Positions 52,371-60,175 of a stretch of 64,000 nucleotides of DNA are shown here, piece after piece. A program made the position numbers and the translations under genes. The stretch spans positions 1,054,001 to 1,118,000 of the forward strand of contig NZ_CP157940.1 in assembly GCF_040207125.1 (NCBI RefSeq), written 5' to 3'. The notes under the pieces are model-generated. The model ran no database searches. It was not told the origin of the DNA and saw only the letters and a program-made list of their open reading frames with translations. Position 1 is the first letter of the stretch. Each line of letters starts with the position of its first letter. Source of the stretch: Lacrimispora sp. BS-2. GTDB lineage: Bacteria > Bacillota > Clostridia > Lachnospirales > Lachnospiraceae.

Positions 52371-53834
52371 CTATTTATCAGATATGTTTGTCAGCTTAAA
52401 CACCGGCTTTTTCCCCGGAATCAGGGAAATGCCGTCGGAATAGCCTTCCTCCCGGTCCTTTAAGGCTTCGATGAGACAGCCTCTCAGGCAGTCAATCCGT
52501 TCCCCGCAGCCGGGATCATGAATCAGGTCGCAAAGCTCTTTTGGGTCCTGATCCAGCTGGAAATAATGCTCTTCACCGGTCTGGCTGTACCAGATATATT
52601 TGTCCGTGGGGGTGACGATAAAATGGTTTGATATCTCCCCGCCGCTGTGTTCGCCGTGTAAGTACTCCCTGTCAAAACCGGTTTCTCCAAACAGAGAGGG
52701 GAAAAAGCTTTGCCCATCGGCCTCATCCGGAACAGGAAGGTTCAGGGAATCCAGAATGGTCGGCATGATGTCCCTTAATTCCACCAGATCTCTGGAAATC
52801 GGGATCTGGGTCCTTCCTGGAAACAGATTTTTTCCCACACGAACGATCATGGGGATATGGATGCTACCCTGGTAAGGCTGTACTTTCCGAAACAGGCCGT
52901 GATCAAACAACAGCTCTCCATGATCGGAGAGGAAGATCAGAATGCTGTCTTCTAAAACCTCCTCTCTGTAAAGAGCCTGCAAAAGCCGTCCGATCTGGTG
53001 ATCCATATGGGTAATGCAGGCGTAGTAGCCGATCATGGCATCCTGCTTAAGCTTATCATTTTTTGTTCCGTAAGGAGAATCATAAAGCCCTTCATAATCC
53101 TTTGCTTTATGGGAAAAATCCTCCCAGGTTCCCATTGCAGGAGATGCCAGCTCCCTGCTCCGGTAGATATCAAAATATTCTGAGGGAGCGTCTAAGGGCG
53201 GATGGGGTCTTACAAAGGAGGTCATGAGGAAAAAGGGCAAGTCAGGATCCCGCTTTTCCAGGAAACGGATACTTTCCGTAACCGTCCAGTTGGTGGGATG
53301 GGACATGCTGTCGTACACCCAGGGCGAAGCAATGAAGGAATTGCATTCCAGGCCGGTATCATTGACATCCGTCGCATTTCCGTACCGGTCTTTCAGCCAT
53401 CTTAAATAGCTGTCACCATAAAGCTGGTTCTGCCGGGTTGGAAGGCTGGGCCTTCGGTAAAAGCCGATATATCCGTCATGAAGCGTCAGGTTATGGAAGC
53501 CGCAGCGGCGAAGGGGCGGATGAACGTGAAGTTTTCCCACCGCTTCCGTATGATAGCCGTGGCGAGATAAAACCTGGGGAAGCATGTTTGGATAATCCCA
53601 GTCAATTCCATCCTGATAGCCCACCCGGCCGTGGCGCTCCTGGCTCATTCCTGTAAACAGGGCGGCTCTGGAAGGGATGCAGCTTGGACAGGAAGCGTAG
53701 GCATTGGGGAAATAAGTACCTTCTGCGGCCAGGGAATCCAGATACGGCGTCTGAACATCCGGGTGTCCTGCAACTCCCATACAGTCCCCTCGCATCTGGT
53801 CGCACATAATTAGAACAATATTCGGCTGTTTCAT
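52371..53834 (-). CDS. Sulfatase-family hydrolase with formylglycine motif (S1 family)
   Basis: Alkaline-phosphatase-superfamily enzyme predicted to cleave sulfate or phosphate/phosphonate esters. The 487-residue protein has NIVLIMCDQMRGD (metal Asp12; Gln13 in place of the second Asp, as in many of the family), the formylglycine motif C52-I-P-S-R, GKLHVHP, and late metal residues in LSDHGELLFDHG. It has no signal peptide, so it acts in the cytoplasm on an imported compound. Activation needs a maturase (anSME type in anaerobes), and none is in the window. GGAGGAG precedes the ATG. The group also includes phosphonate monoester hydrolases, so sulfate is not certain. Confidence 0.9.
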   Translation of the reverse strand: MKQPNIVLIMCDQMRGDCMGVAGHPDVQTPYLDSLAAEGTYFPNAYASCPSCIPSRAALFTGMSQERHGRVGYQDGIDWDYPNMLPQVLSRHGYHTEAVGKLHVHPPLRRCGFHNLTLHDGYIGFYRRPSLPTRQNQLYGDSYLRWLKDRYGNATDVNDTGLECNSFIASPWVYDSMSHPTNWTVTESIRFLEKRDPDLPFFLMTSFVRPHPPLDAPSEYFDIYRSRELASPAMGTWEDFSHKAKDYEGLYDSPYGTKNDKLKQDAMIGYYACITHMDHQIGRLLQALYREEVLEDSILIFLSDHGELLFDHGLFRKVQPYQGSIHIPMIVRVGKNLFPGRTQIPISRDLVELRDIMPTILDSLNLPVPDEADGQSFFPSLFGETGFDREYLHGEHSGGEISNHFIVTPTDKYIWYSQTGEEHYFQLDQDPKELCDLIHDPGCGERIDCLRGCLIEALKDREEGYSDGISLIPGKKPVFKLTNISDK

Positions 53835-53904
53835 AAGCTCCTCCTGAAAATGAAATCTTATTTAGTACATTCCATGGAAAAAGAAAGTAAGGAATAATTA
53901 CTAA

Positions 53905-53945
53905 TTTCATAAAGGTATTATACGCCATTATGAAATAAATGTAAA
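53905..53945 (-). promoter_or_regulatory. Sulfatase promoter with palindromic operator
   Basis: On the minus strand TTTACA, 17 bases, TATAAT (53917-53922). The arms TTTCATAA/TTATGAAA (53905-53935) enclose the -10 box in the middle of a 31-base inverted repeat, suiting repression by the ROK protein of the same operon. Confidence 0.65.
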
Positions 53946-54047
53946 TATATTTTAAAGTTTTGATAGTGTAGTGGTGAAATGGTACGAATAAAATCAATAA
54001 TCGGAATGAAAAAGATACAAAATTTACAAAAAACTTCAAATTTCCTA

Positions 54048-54076
54048 TTGACTTGATAAGGAAAACTTGCTAAGAT
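54048..54076 (+). promoter_or_regulatory. Promoter of the sugar-type ABC operon
   Basis: TTGACT, 17 bases, TAAGAT, about 58 bases before the binding-protein ATG. Confidence 0.7.
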
Positions 54077-54134
54077 GATGCCATCTACATAAAGTCCATG
54101 AAAACCTATCACCAAAAAAGGAGGAGAATCAATC

Positions 54135-55448
54135 ATGAAGAAAAGAATTGGAGTTTTCGCATTATCTTTAGGCCTGGTCTGTTCACTTTTGGCCGGCTGC
54201 GGTAAAAGCGAACCAGCACCTGCCAAATCAACTGAGGAGACAGTCACTGCAGCAGGGGAGACGGCTAAGGCAAAGGAAACCAAAGCAGAGGGGGACCGGG
54301 TAACCCTGGAGTTATATCTGCAGAAAACAAACGTAGTGGATGTTTTTCAGGAATTGACTACTCGTTTCGAAGAGCAGAACCCTGGAATCAAGATTGAGCT
54401 GACAAGCGTACCGGATCCGGAGACAGCTCTTGTTACAAGAATTGCTTCTAATGATTATCCGGACATTGTGACCATCTGGCCGGCGGAAAAATTTTACCGG
54501 GATCTGATGAGAGACGGAGCCCTGATGGATATTTCCGACCAGGCGTTCTTAAACGATGTGGCGGACGAAACAAGAGAGATTGCCAAATATGACGGCAAGG
54601 ATTACGCACTTTCCATGACAATGAGCGCTTATGGCCTCATTGTTAATAATAAGCTGTTTGAGGATAACGGCATTGAGAAGCCGCAGACCTGGGATGAGCT
54701 GATTGCAGCAGCCGAGGCATTTCAGGCAAAAGGGATCCAGCCTTTTGCATTTTACGACAAATCCACAGAGCAGCTGGGACAGATGGCAGAGAGACTTATT
54801 GGTGTGATCAACAACGACATTACTTCTCAATTTGAGAAGGTGGGCAAGAAGGAGACAACCTGGGAAAATGAAAAGGAAATGAAAGTGCTGGCTGATGCCA
54901 TGCTAAAGCTTCGCCAATACGGCCAGAAAGATACCCTGGGAGCAGGCTATGAGGACGCGTTCAACGATATTGCCACAGAAAAGGCAGCCATGATCTTTTA
55001 CGGAAGCTGGGGTATTCAGACGATCCTTAACTTAAATCCGAATCTGGACATTGAAATGATAACCATCCCCAATCCTACGGGAGAAGCCAGCAAGATTCCC
55101 GCCAGTATTGATACGGCGCTTTCCATCACAGAAAGCTGCAAGAACAAGGAGGCAGCCCTTAAGTTCCTGGAATTCATGGGCTCTAAAGAGACCGCCCAGT
55201 ATTATGCAGACACGGAGAAGAATCCATCCGTTATCAAGACCGTAGACTACAAGCGCCCCCAGCTTCAGACCATGAGCGAGAAGCTGAAAGCAGGGGACAT
55301 GTTCTTCAGTCCATCTGTATATTGGCCGGCAGGCTTCCGCAAGAGCTGGGAAGCTCCCCTGCAGCAGATGATCCTTTCAAAGGATGTGGATGCGTTTTTA
55401 AAGGACAGTGATTCTATCAGCATCGAGTATTTTGAAAATGAACAATAA
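54135..55448 (+). CDS. Sugar-type ABC transporter substrate-binding lipoprotein
   Basis: Family 1 solute-binding protein. The 437-residue product has a signal peptide with lipobox LAGC (Cys22) and an acidic/Thr/Ala linker. The mature part shows VTLELYLQKTNVVDVFQELT, FEEQNPGIKIELTSVPDPET, the hinge region DIVTIWPAEKFYRD, and GLIVNNKLFEDNGIEKPQTW, typical of MalE/UgpB-like proteins. AAGGAGG precedes the ATG. The operon also holds two permeases and two phosphoesterase-like enzymes; no ATPase gene is present, so a shared MsmK-type ATPase elsewhere is likely. Confidence 0.92.
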   Translation: MKKRIGVFALSLGLVCSLLAGCGKSEPAPAKSTEETVTAAGETAKAKETKAEGDRVTLELYLQKTNVVDVFQELTTRFEEQNPGIKIELTSVPDPETALVTRIASNDYPDIVTIWPAEKFYRDLMRDGALMDISDQAFLNDVADETREIAKYDGKDYALSMTMSAYGLIVNNKLFEDNGIEKPQTWDELIAAAEAFQAKGIQPFAFYDKSTEQLGQMAERLIGVINNDITSQFEKVGKKETTWENEKEMKVLADAMLKLRQYGQKDTLGAGYEDAFNDIATEKAAMIFYGSWGIQTILNLNPNLDIEMITIPNPTGEASKIPASIDTALSITESCKNKEAALKFLEFMGSKETAQYYADTEKNPSVIKTVDYKRPQLQTMSEKLKAGDMFFSPSVYWPAGFRKSWEAPLQQMILSKDVDAFLKDSDSISIEYFENEQ

Positions 55449-55488
55449 GCAGCCGTAACTGTATTAGTGCCGGTATGTGCTATGTGAT

Positions 55489-55529
55489 GGGGCAGCCGTT
55501 TCCCGGTAATTCCCGTAAACGGCTGCCCC
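55489..55529 (+). promoter_or_regulatory. Strong intercistronic hairpin after the binding-protein gene
   Basis: Perfect 13-bp stem GGGGCAGCCGTTT/AAACGGCTGCCCC, 15-base loop, no U-tract. It probably stabilises the binding-protein mRNA and cuts permease synthesis. Confidence 0.75.
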
Positions 55530-55552
55530 ACTCTGATAGAGGGAGACAGAAA

Positions 55553-56446
55553 ATGAACAGCCAAAACAAAAGGATGACGTTTTATAAAAAACAGTCCATT
55601 ATTTTGAGCCTATTTGCAATTCCGCAGGCAATTGTCTATGTGATCTTTTTTATTACTCCGATCATTGGCGGAATTATTTACAGCTTCACCGATTATAACG
55701 GAATCAACAAAAAGCTGAACTTTGTGGGGCTTGAGAACTACCGGGCAGTATTCAGCAATTCCCGTTTCTTGAAAACTGTAATGTTCAATGTAAAGTACAG
55801 CGCTTTCCTGGTTATATTTATCGTATCTCTGAGCCTGATACTTGCAATTATCTTAAACAGCAGCCTTCAGGGCAAGACCATGTTCCGTTCTGTGTTCTTC
55901 TTTCCGGCAGTGCTTCCGCTGCTTACCATGGGGCTGGTGTTCAACAGCATTATCACAAAGGGCCTGCCCCAGCTTGGTGCAAACCTTGGCTTTGAAAGCT
56001 GGGAAATAAGTCTTTTGTCAAAGCCGGATACCGCCATGTATGCCATCCTGTTCGTAGCCATATGGCAGGGGCTGGCCATTCCCACGGTACTGTTCCTTGC
56101 AGGACTTCAGACCGTTCCCAGGGAGTTGGAAGAATCCGCAAGCCTGGATGGGGCTACGGCATGGAATAAATTCCGGTTTATCACTCTGCCGTTTCTGGTT
56201 CCAACCATTACCATGGTATTTGTGCTGACCTTAAAACAGGGGCTCATGGTATTTGATCTGATTATGTCCATGACCCAGGGCGGCCCGGCAGGATCCACGG
56301 AGAGCATGGCAATGCTGATCTATAACCATGGCTTTGTGGAACGCCGCCTTAGTGTGGCCATGGCAGAGGCCCTGATACTGGCAGTGATTGTCTGCACTGT
56401 TTCATTTATCCAGATTGTCTGGTCCAACAGGAAACGCATCTACTAG
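55553..56446 (+). CDS. Sugar-type ABC transporter permease 1 (MalF/UgpA type)
   Basis: The 297-residue membrane protein has six segments and the EAA loop ELEESASLDGATAWNKFRFI, with VIFFITPIIGGIIYSFTDYN at the start. I start at MNSQNKRMTF behind GAGGGAGAC; an ATG 78 bases upstream lies within the hairpin. It pairs with permease 2, 12 bases downstream, to form the channel. Confidence 0.94.
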   Translation: MNSQNKRMTFYKKQSIILSLFAIPQAIVYVIFFITPIIGGIIYSFTDYNGINKKLNFVGLENYRAVFSNSRFLKTVMFNVKYSAFLVIFIVSLSLILAIILNSSLQGKTMFRSVFFFPAVLPLLTMGLVFNSIITKGLPQLGANLGFESWEISLLSKPDTAMYAILFVAIWQGLAIPTVLFLAGLQTVPRELEESASLDGATAWNKFRFITLPFLVPTITMVFVLTLKQGLMVFDLIMSMTQGGPAGSTESMAMLIYNHGFVERRLSVAMAEALILAVIVCTVSFIQIVWSNRKRIY

Positions 56447-56457
56447 GAGGGTATGGC

Positions 56458-57291
56458 ATGAACCAACGTAAAATACTAAATGCAGTGAAATACGGGATCC
56501 TGGTGTCAGGCTCTGTCCTGATTTTCCTTCCCATGCTCCTGGTGGTAATGACTGCTTTTAAGTCAAATCTTCAGATCGCAGAAAGCTGGTTTTCCCTTCC
56601 GATCCCGCTGTACCTGGATAATTTTAAAACCCTGTTTGCAAAAAATGAGCTGAAATATGCGTTCTTAAACTCTGTTGTGATCGCAGGCGTTTTCCTGTTG
56701 ATCAGTACGGTGACATTGCCCCTGACAGCCTACGGTGTATCCCGGACCATGGCTAATAACCGTTTTCTCCGTTTTTTTTACTACTTTTTGATTATCGGCC
56801 TTTTTGTCCCCTTTCAGGCGAAAATGATTCCCTTAATCATGATCGCCAGCAAGCTTGGAATGATGAACGTGCCGGGAATTATTGTGCTATACATTGCCGG
56901 TTCTACCTGTGAGGGCGTATTCCTGTGCGCCGGTTATCTTCAGTCTATCCCACCGGACATGGAGGAAGCTGCCTACATAGACGGAGCAGGTTTTTTTAGA
57001 ACCTACAGTAAGGTGATTCTGCCCCTTATGAAGCCGATCCTTGCTACGGTGGCAATCCAGAATGCGCTGTGGGTATGGAATGATTTCCAGCTGCCTCTGC
57101 TGGTTCTCAATAAATCATCCAGGTTTTGGACGCTGATCCTTTATGTGTATAACTTTAAAACAGCATATCAGACGGATTTCGGTTTGATTTTTGCCTCATT
57201 CCTGATCTCCATGCTGCCAATCATGATATTCTATATTCTGATGCAGAAGCAGATTATCGGAGGCTTGACAGCAGGGGCTGTGAAAGGATAA
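56458..57291 (+). CDS. Sugar-type ABC transporter permease 2 (MalG/UgpE type)
   Basis: The 277-residue membrane protein has six segments and the EAA loop MEEAAYIDGAGFFRTYSKVI, and ends MQKQIIGGLTAGAVKG, the usual MalG-type tail. AGGAGGGT precedes the ATG. No ATPase gene follows, so the ATP-binding subunit must be encoded elsewhere. Confidence 0.95.
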   Translation: MNQRKILNAVKYGILVSGSVLIFLPMLLVVMTAFKSNLQIAESWFSLPIPLYLDNFKTLFAKNELKYAFLNSVVIAGVFLLISTVTLPLTAYGVSRTMANNRFLRFFYYFLIIGLFVPFQAKMIPLIMIASKLGMMNVPGIIVLYIAGSTCEGVFLCAGYLQSIPPDMEEAAYIDGAGFFRTYSKVILPLMKPILATVAIQNALWVWNDFQLPLLVLNKSSRFWTLILYVYNFKTAYQTDFGLIFASFLISMLPIMIFYILMQKQIIGGLTAGAVKG

Positions 57292-57303
57292 GAAGGAGTT
57301 GTG

Positions 57304-58614
57304 ATGAAAAAAAAGAAGCTGATATTGGTATCTTTTGATGCCTTGTCCTGTACGGATTTAGAATATGTAAAAACCCTGCCTCATTTTTCCAGGATCATGA
57401 AAGAGGGAGCTTATTGCACCCATGTGCATTCCGTGTATCCCTCCCTTACGTTTCCCAGCCATGCCAGCATTGCCACAGGCTGCCACCCTTCCTCCCACGG
57501 AATCGTGAACAATTATTTGCTGGAGCCTTTTGCCCGGATCCATAAATGGAATTTTTATGCCTCCAGCTTAAAGCGCAGAGCCATATGGGACTATGCCGCA
57601 GAGAACGGGAAACGGGTGATGAGCATGTCCTGGCCGGTCAGCGCAGGAGCGAAAATGGCCTATTCCATGCCGGAAATGTCTCCGGTCAAGCCTAAAATCT
57701 GGAATATGGACAGTTTTATGAGCCAGATGAAAGTGCTCTGCAAGTACGGGACGCCCCGCTTTGCCATGAGGACGCTTTTGTCAGACAGGGAACTTCCAAA
57801 GGCGTGGTTTCTGGGAAAGCAGCCCAATCTGGATATGTCCATGATGGACCGGTTCATGGACGCTGTGAACCGGTATGATTTTGATATTGCCATGCTTCAT
57901 ATTTATGGTCTGGATGATGCCAAGCATACATACGGGATCTATTCCAGGAAATGCCAGTATTATCTGAAGGAGTACGACAGATTTGTGGGGCAGCTTATGG
58001 ATTATGCAAAGCAGTGCAGTGGCCAGGATGTGACGCTCCTGTTCACAGGTGACCATTCCCAAAAGCAGGTGTCCTATGCCATTCACGGCAACATGGTCCT
58101 GGAACGTCTGGGCTACTGCACTTATGAAAATCATAGACTTACGGGCTACAGGGCTTACTTAGACTCGGGCGATGGAATGGCTTATATCTACATAAAGGGC
58201 GTTGACAGAGAAGAGGTAATCGCCAGAATAAAAGAAGCCTTTGCCGCAAACAGAGGAGTAAGAAGGGTAATGGAGAAAAAGGATTTTGAAAATCTCGGCT
58301 GCGACAAAGAGGCGGATCTGGTTCTTGAAGCAAGGGATGGCTATTATTTTGAGTCCGGATATGAAGAAGCAGCGGATGAGGAAGGGATTGTGGACAGCCA
58401 TTACCAGGGAGTACACGGGTATCTTCCCGATGGAGCGGATTACCAGACCATGATGTTTGCCTGGGGAGAGGATGTGGCACCTGTCCGGGTGGAGACCATG
58501 GGAATCATTGATATTCTGCCTTCGGTTTGCCACTTGCTGGATATGAAAACTGATCCGGTGGATGGAACCGCCAGGACCCAGTTGTGGAAGAAAAGAACGG
58601 GGGGAGATTTCTGA
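57304..58614 (+). CDS. NPP-type phosphodiesterase / alkaline phosphatase superfamily protein
   Basis: Predicted cytoplasmic nucleotide-pyrophosphatase/phosphodiesterase-like hydrolase. The 436-residue protein has metal Asp12 in VSFDALSC, the nucleophile Thr49 in YPSLTFPSHASIATG, the second site in IYGLDDAKHTYGIYS, TGDHSQ and the late His in GVHGYLPDGADYQT. This order of residues is that of the NPP family. No signal peptide. GAAGGAG lies upstream; I take the ATG, not the GTG one codon earlier. It overlaps the next gene by one base. With the PhnP-like gene it suggests processing of a phosphodiester imported by the transporter. Confidence 0.88.
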   Translation: MKKKKLILVSFDALSCTDLEYVKTLPHFSRIMKEGAYCTHVHSVYPSLTFPSHASIATGCHPSSHGIVNNYLLEPFARIHKWNFYASSLKRRAIWDYAAENGKRVMSMSWPVSAGAKMAYSMPEMSPVKPKIWNMDSFMSQMKVLCKYGTPRFAMRTLLSDRELPKAWFLGKQPNLDMSMMDRFMDAVNRYDFDIAMLHIYGLDDAKHTYGIYSRKCQYYLKEYDRFVGQLMDYAKQCSGQDVTLLFTGDHSQKQVSYAIHGNMVLERLGYCTYENHRLTGYRAYLDSGDGMAYIYIKGVDREEVIARIKEAFAANRGVRRVMEKKDFENLGCDKEADLVLEARDGYYFESGYEEAADEEGIVDSHYQGVHGYLPDGADYQTMMFAWGEDVAPVRVETMGIIDILPSVCHLLDMKTDPVDGTARTQLWKKRTGGDF

Positions 58615-59450
58615 TGGAGATCCGGTATTTAGGTACAGGAGCGGCGGAAGGGATTCCCGCCGTTTTCTGCCAATGCGAAACCTGCAGGAGGGCATCACAG
58701 CAGAAAGGAAAGGACATCCGTACCAGGTCCAGCGCCCTTATTAATGGCAAGCTTCTTCTGGATATTTCTCCTGACCTGTATTTTCACAAGCTTCGTTACG
58801 ATTTGGATTTGTGGAAGGTAAAAGCAGTCTGCGTTACTCACTCCCACAGCGATCATTTTGACGGCGAAGAACTGACACGCCGCAGCAGTATCAATTACTG
58901 CCACATCCATGATGAGAAGCCATTGGCAGTCTATGGCAACTCCAAGGTCTGCCGCATGGGCAGGGAACGCTTTAAGGAGGAATTCGGAAAGGAGGAGGAT
59001 CCGTCCGTGGTATTTCTTCCTGCCCAGCCGTTTACGGAAATCAGGGCCGGGGAATTGACGGTTATTCCCATTCCGGCAAACCATGATCCCGGGGAAATGT
59101 GTTTTATTTATCTGATAGAAGAGGGAGAAACCAGGATCCTCTATGCCAATGACACAGGCCTTCTGGGACAGGAAGCTTATGATTTCCTGAAAGGAAAGAG
59201 ACTTTCTCTTGTCAGCCTGGACTGTACCTTCGGTGCCGGCAAAGATCACGGCAGTTCCCATATGGGAATAGAAGAAAATCTTGCTGTTGTAAAACGCCTG
59301 GAGGAAGCAGGCTGCCTGGCCCCCTCCACCGTGATCGCTGCAACCCATTTTTCCCATAACTGCAATATGAGCCATGAGGAGCTGGAACAAAGGCTTGGGG
59401 AGGCAGGTATTCATGCAGCCTGGGACGGGATGGAACTTAAATGGAAATAA
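58614..59450 (+). CDS. PhnP-like MBL-fold metallohydrolase
   Basis: The 278-residue metallo-beta-lactamase-fold protein begins YLGTGAAEGIPAVFCQCETC, with the C-x-C-x2-C zinc site that marks PhnP (cyclic ribose phosphate phosphodiesterase) and its relatives, and the metal motif VTHSHSDHFDGEE, followed by IPANHDPGE, NDTGLLG and a late His in ATHFSHN. GGGGGAG lies just before the ATG. It is the second phosphoester-type enzyme in the operon. In PhnP this fold opens cyclic phosphate esters; its substrate here is unknown. Confidence 0.88.
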   Translation: MEIRYLGTGAAEGIPAVFCQCETCRRASQQKGKDIRTRSSALINGKLLLDISPDLYFHKLRYDLDLWKVKAVCVTHSHSDHFDGEELTRRSSINYCHIHDEKPLAVYGNSKVCRMGRERFKEEFGKEEDPSVVFLPAQPFTEIRAGELTVIPIPANHDPGEMCFIYLIEEGETRILYANDTGLLGQEAYDFLKGKRLSLVSLDCTFGAGKDHGSSHMGIEENLAVVKRLEEAGCLAPSTVIAATHFSHNCNMSHEELEQRLGEAGIHAAWDGMELKWK

Positions 59451-59491
59451 TCGTAACGATGTAACATCGTATATTGGAAGGGGGAATATTG

Positions 59492-59851
59492 ATGCCAAAC
59501 GGGGATATATTTGAAAGCATTAATCTGGTATCTGTGCTGACCGGCATATTCCTTCTTCTCATCATGTCCCTGATGCAAAAAATAGACCGTTACTTATGCC
59601 TGCGCTCCAACCACATCCATTTCTCTGCGGAGTTTAAAACCATGGAGTCCATGGGAAATTTTATCCAACAGCTCCGGGAAATGGGCTGCCAGCTGGATGA
59701 TCTGGAAGTCAACTCCAGAGAAGGTTATACGGACTATGTGGGCGCCACCTTTTGGGTGAAGATGGATATGCCGGTGAATCATATAGAAGCGATTCAGAAA
59801 ATGAGCGGAATAAAAGGGGTAAAATATCTGGAGGAGCTGGAATATATGTAA
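59492..59851 (+). CDS. Small membrane-anchored protein with ACT-like domain
   Basis: A 119-residue protein. One membrane segment (LVSVLTGIFLLLIMSLMQ, about 11-28) is followed by a short alpha/beta domain (SAEFKTMESMGNFIQQLREM, then DDLEVNSREGYTDYVGATFWV and NHIEAIQKMSGIKGVKYLEE). Its beta-alpha-beta pattern and the ending GVKYLEEL resemble the ACT-like C-terminal domain of MgtC proteins, without the MgtC membrane part. I start at MPNGDIFE behind GGGGG. It may be the last gene of the ABC operon (41 bases after the MBL gene). I do not recognise it further. Confidence 0.6.
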   Translation: MPNGDIFESINLVSVLTGIFLLLIMSLMQKIDRYLCLRSNHIHFSAEFKTMESMGNFIQQLREMGCQLDDLEVNSREGYTDYVGATFWVKMDMPVNHIEAIQKMSGIKGVKYLEELEYM

Positions 59852-59952
59852 GATGAGAAGCGCTGGCCCGTTATTGCCGGAAATACTGCGGGGAAATGCA
59901 ATGAGGGAATATTGCAGGGATAAAAGGTAAATATTATAAAATAGTAAAAAGA

Positions 59953-60016
59953 AAGCACCTTTTTGGGAAAAGATAAGGATTGTGCCATCCTCTTAACTTA
60001 AAAAGGCGCTTATTTT
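59953..60016 (+). terminator. Terminator before argS
   Basis: AAGCACCTTTTT/AAAAAGGCGCTT (one mismatch) with a long loop, then TATTTT. Confidence 0.65.
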
Positions 60017-60096
60017 ATTACCGGATTCCTCTTTCCTGTCCAGGTGGCTGAATACCATGGAGCAGTACGTTTTTGGAAAAGAAAAGGGAAAAGAAT

Positions 60097-60125
60097 TTGA
60101 TTTTTAAGATTAATTGTAATATAAT
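60097..60125 (+). promoter_or_regulatory. argS promoter
   Basis: TTGATT, 17 bases, TATAAT, 50 bases before the argS ATG. No T-box was found between them. Confidence 0.75.
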
Positions 60126-60175
60126 TAATATTTAGCGTAGAAATATCTGGAATAGAAAAAGGAGACCAGGAACTG

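Noticed and set aside
60126..60175. T-box for argS
   Set aside because: The promoter lies only 50 bases before the ATG, too short for a T-box leader, and no core motif is present.
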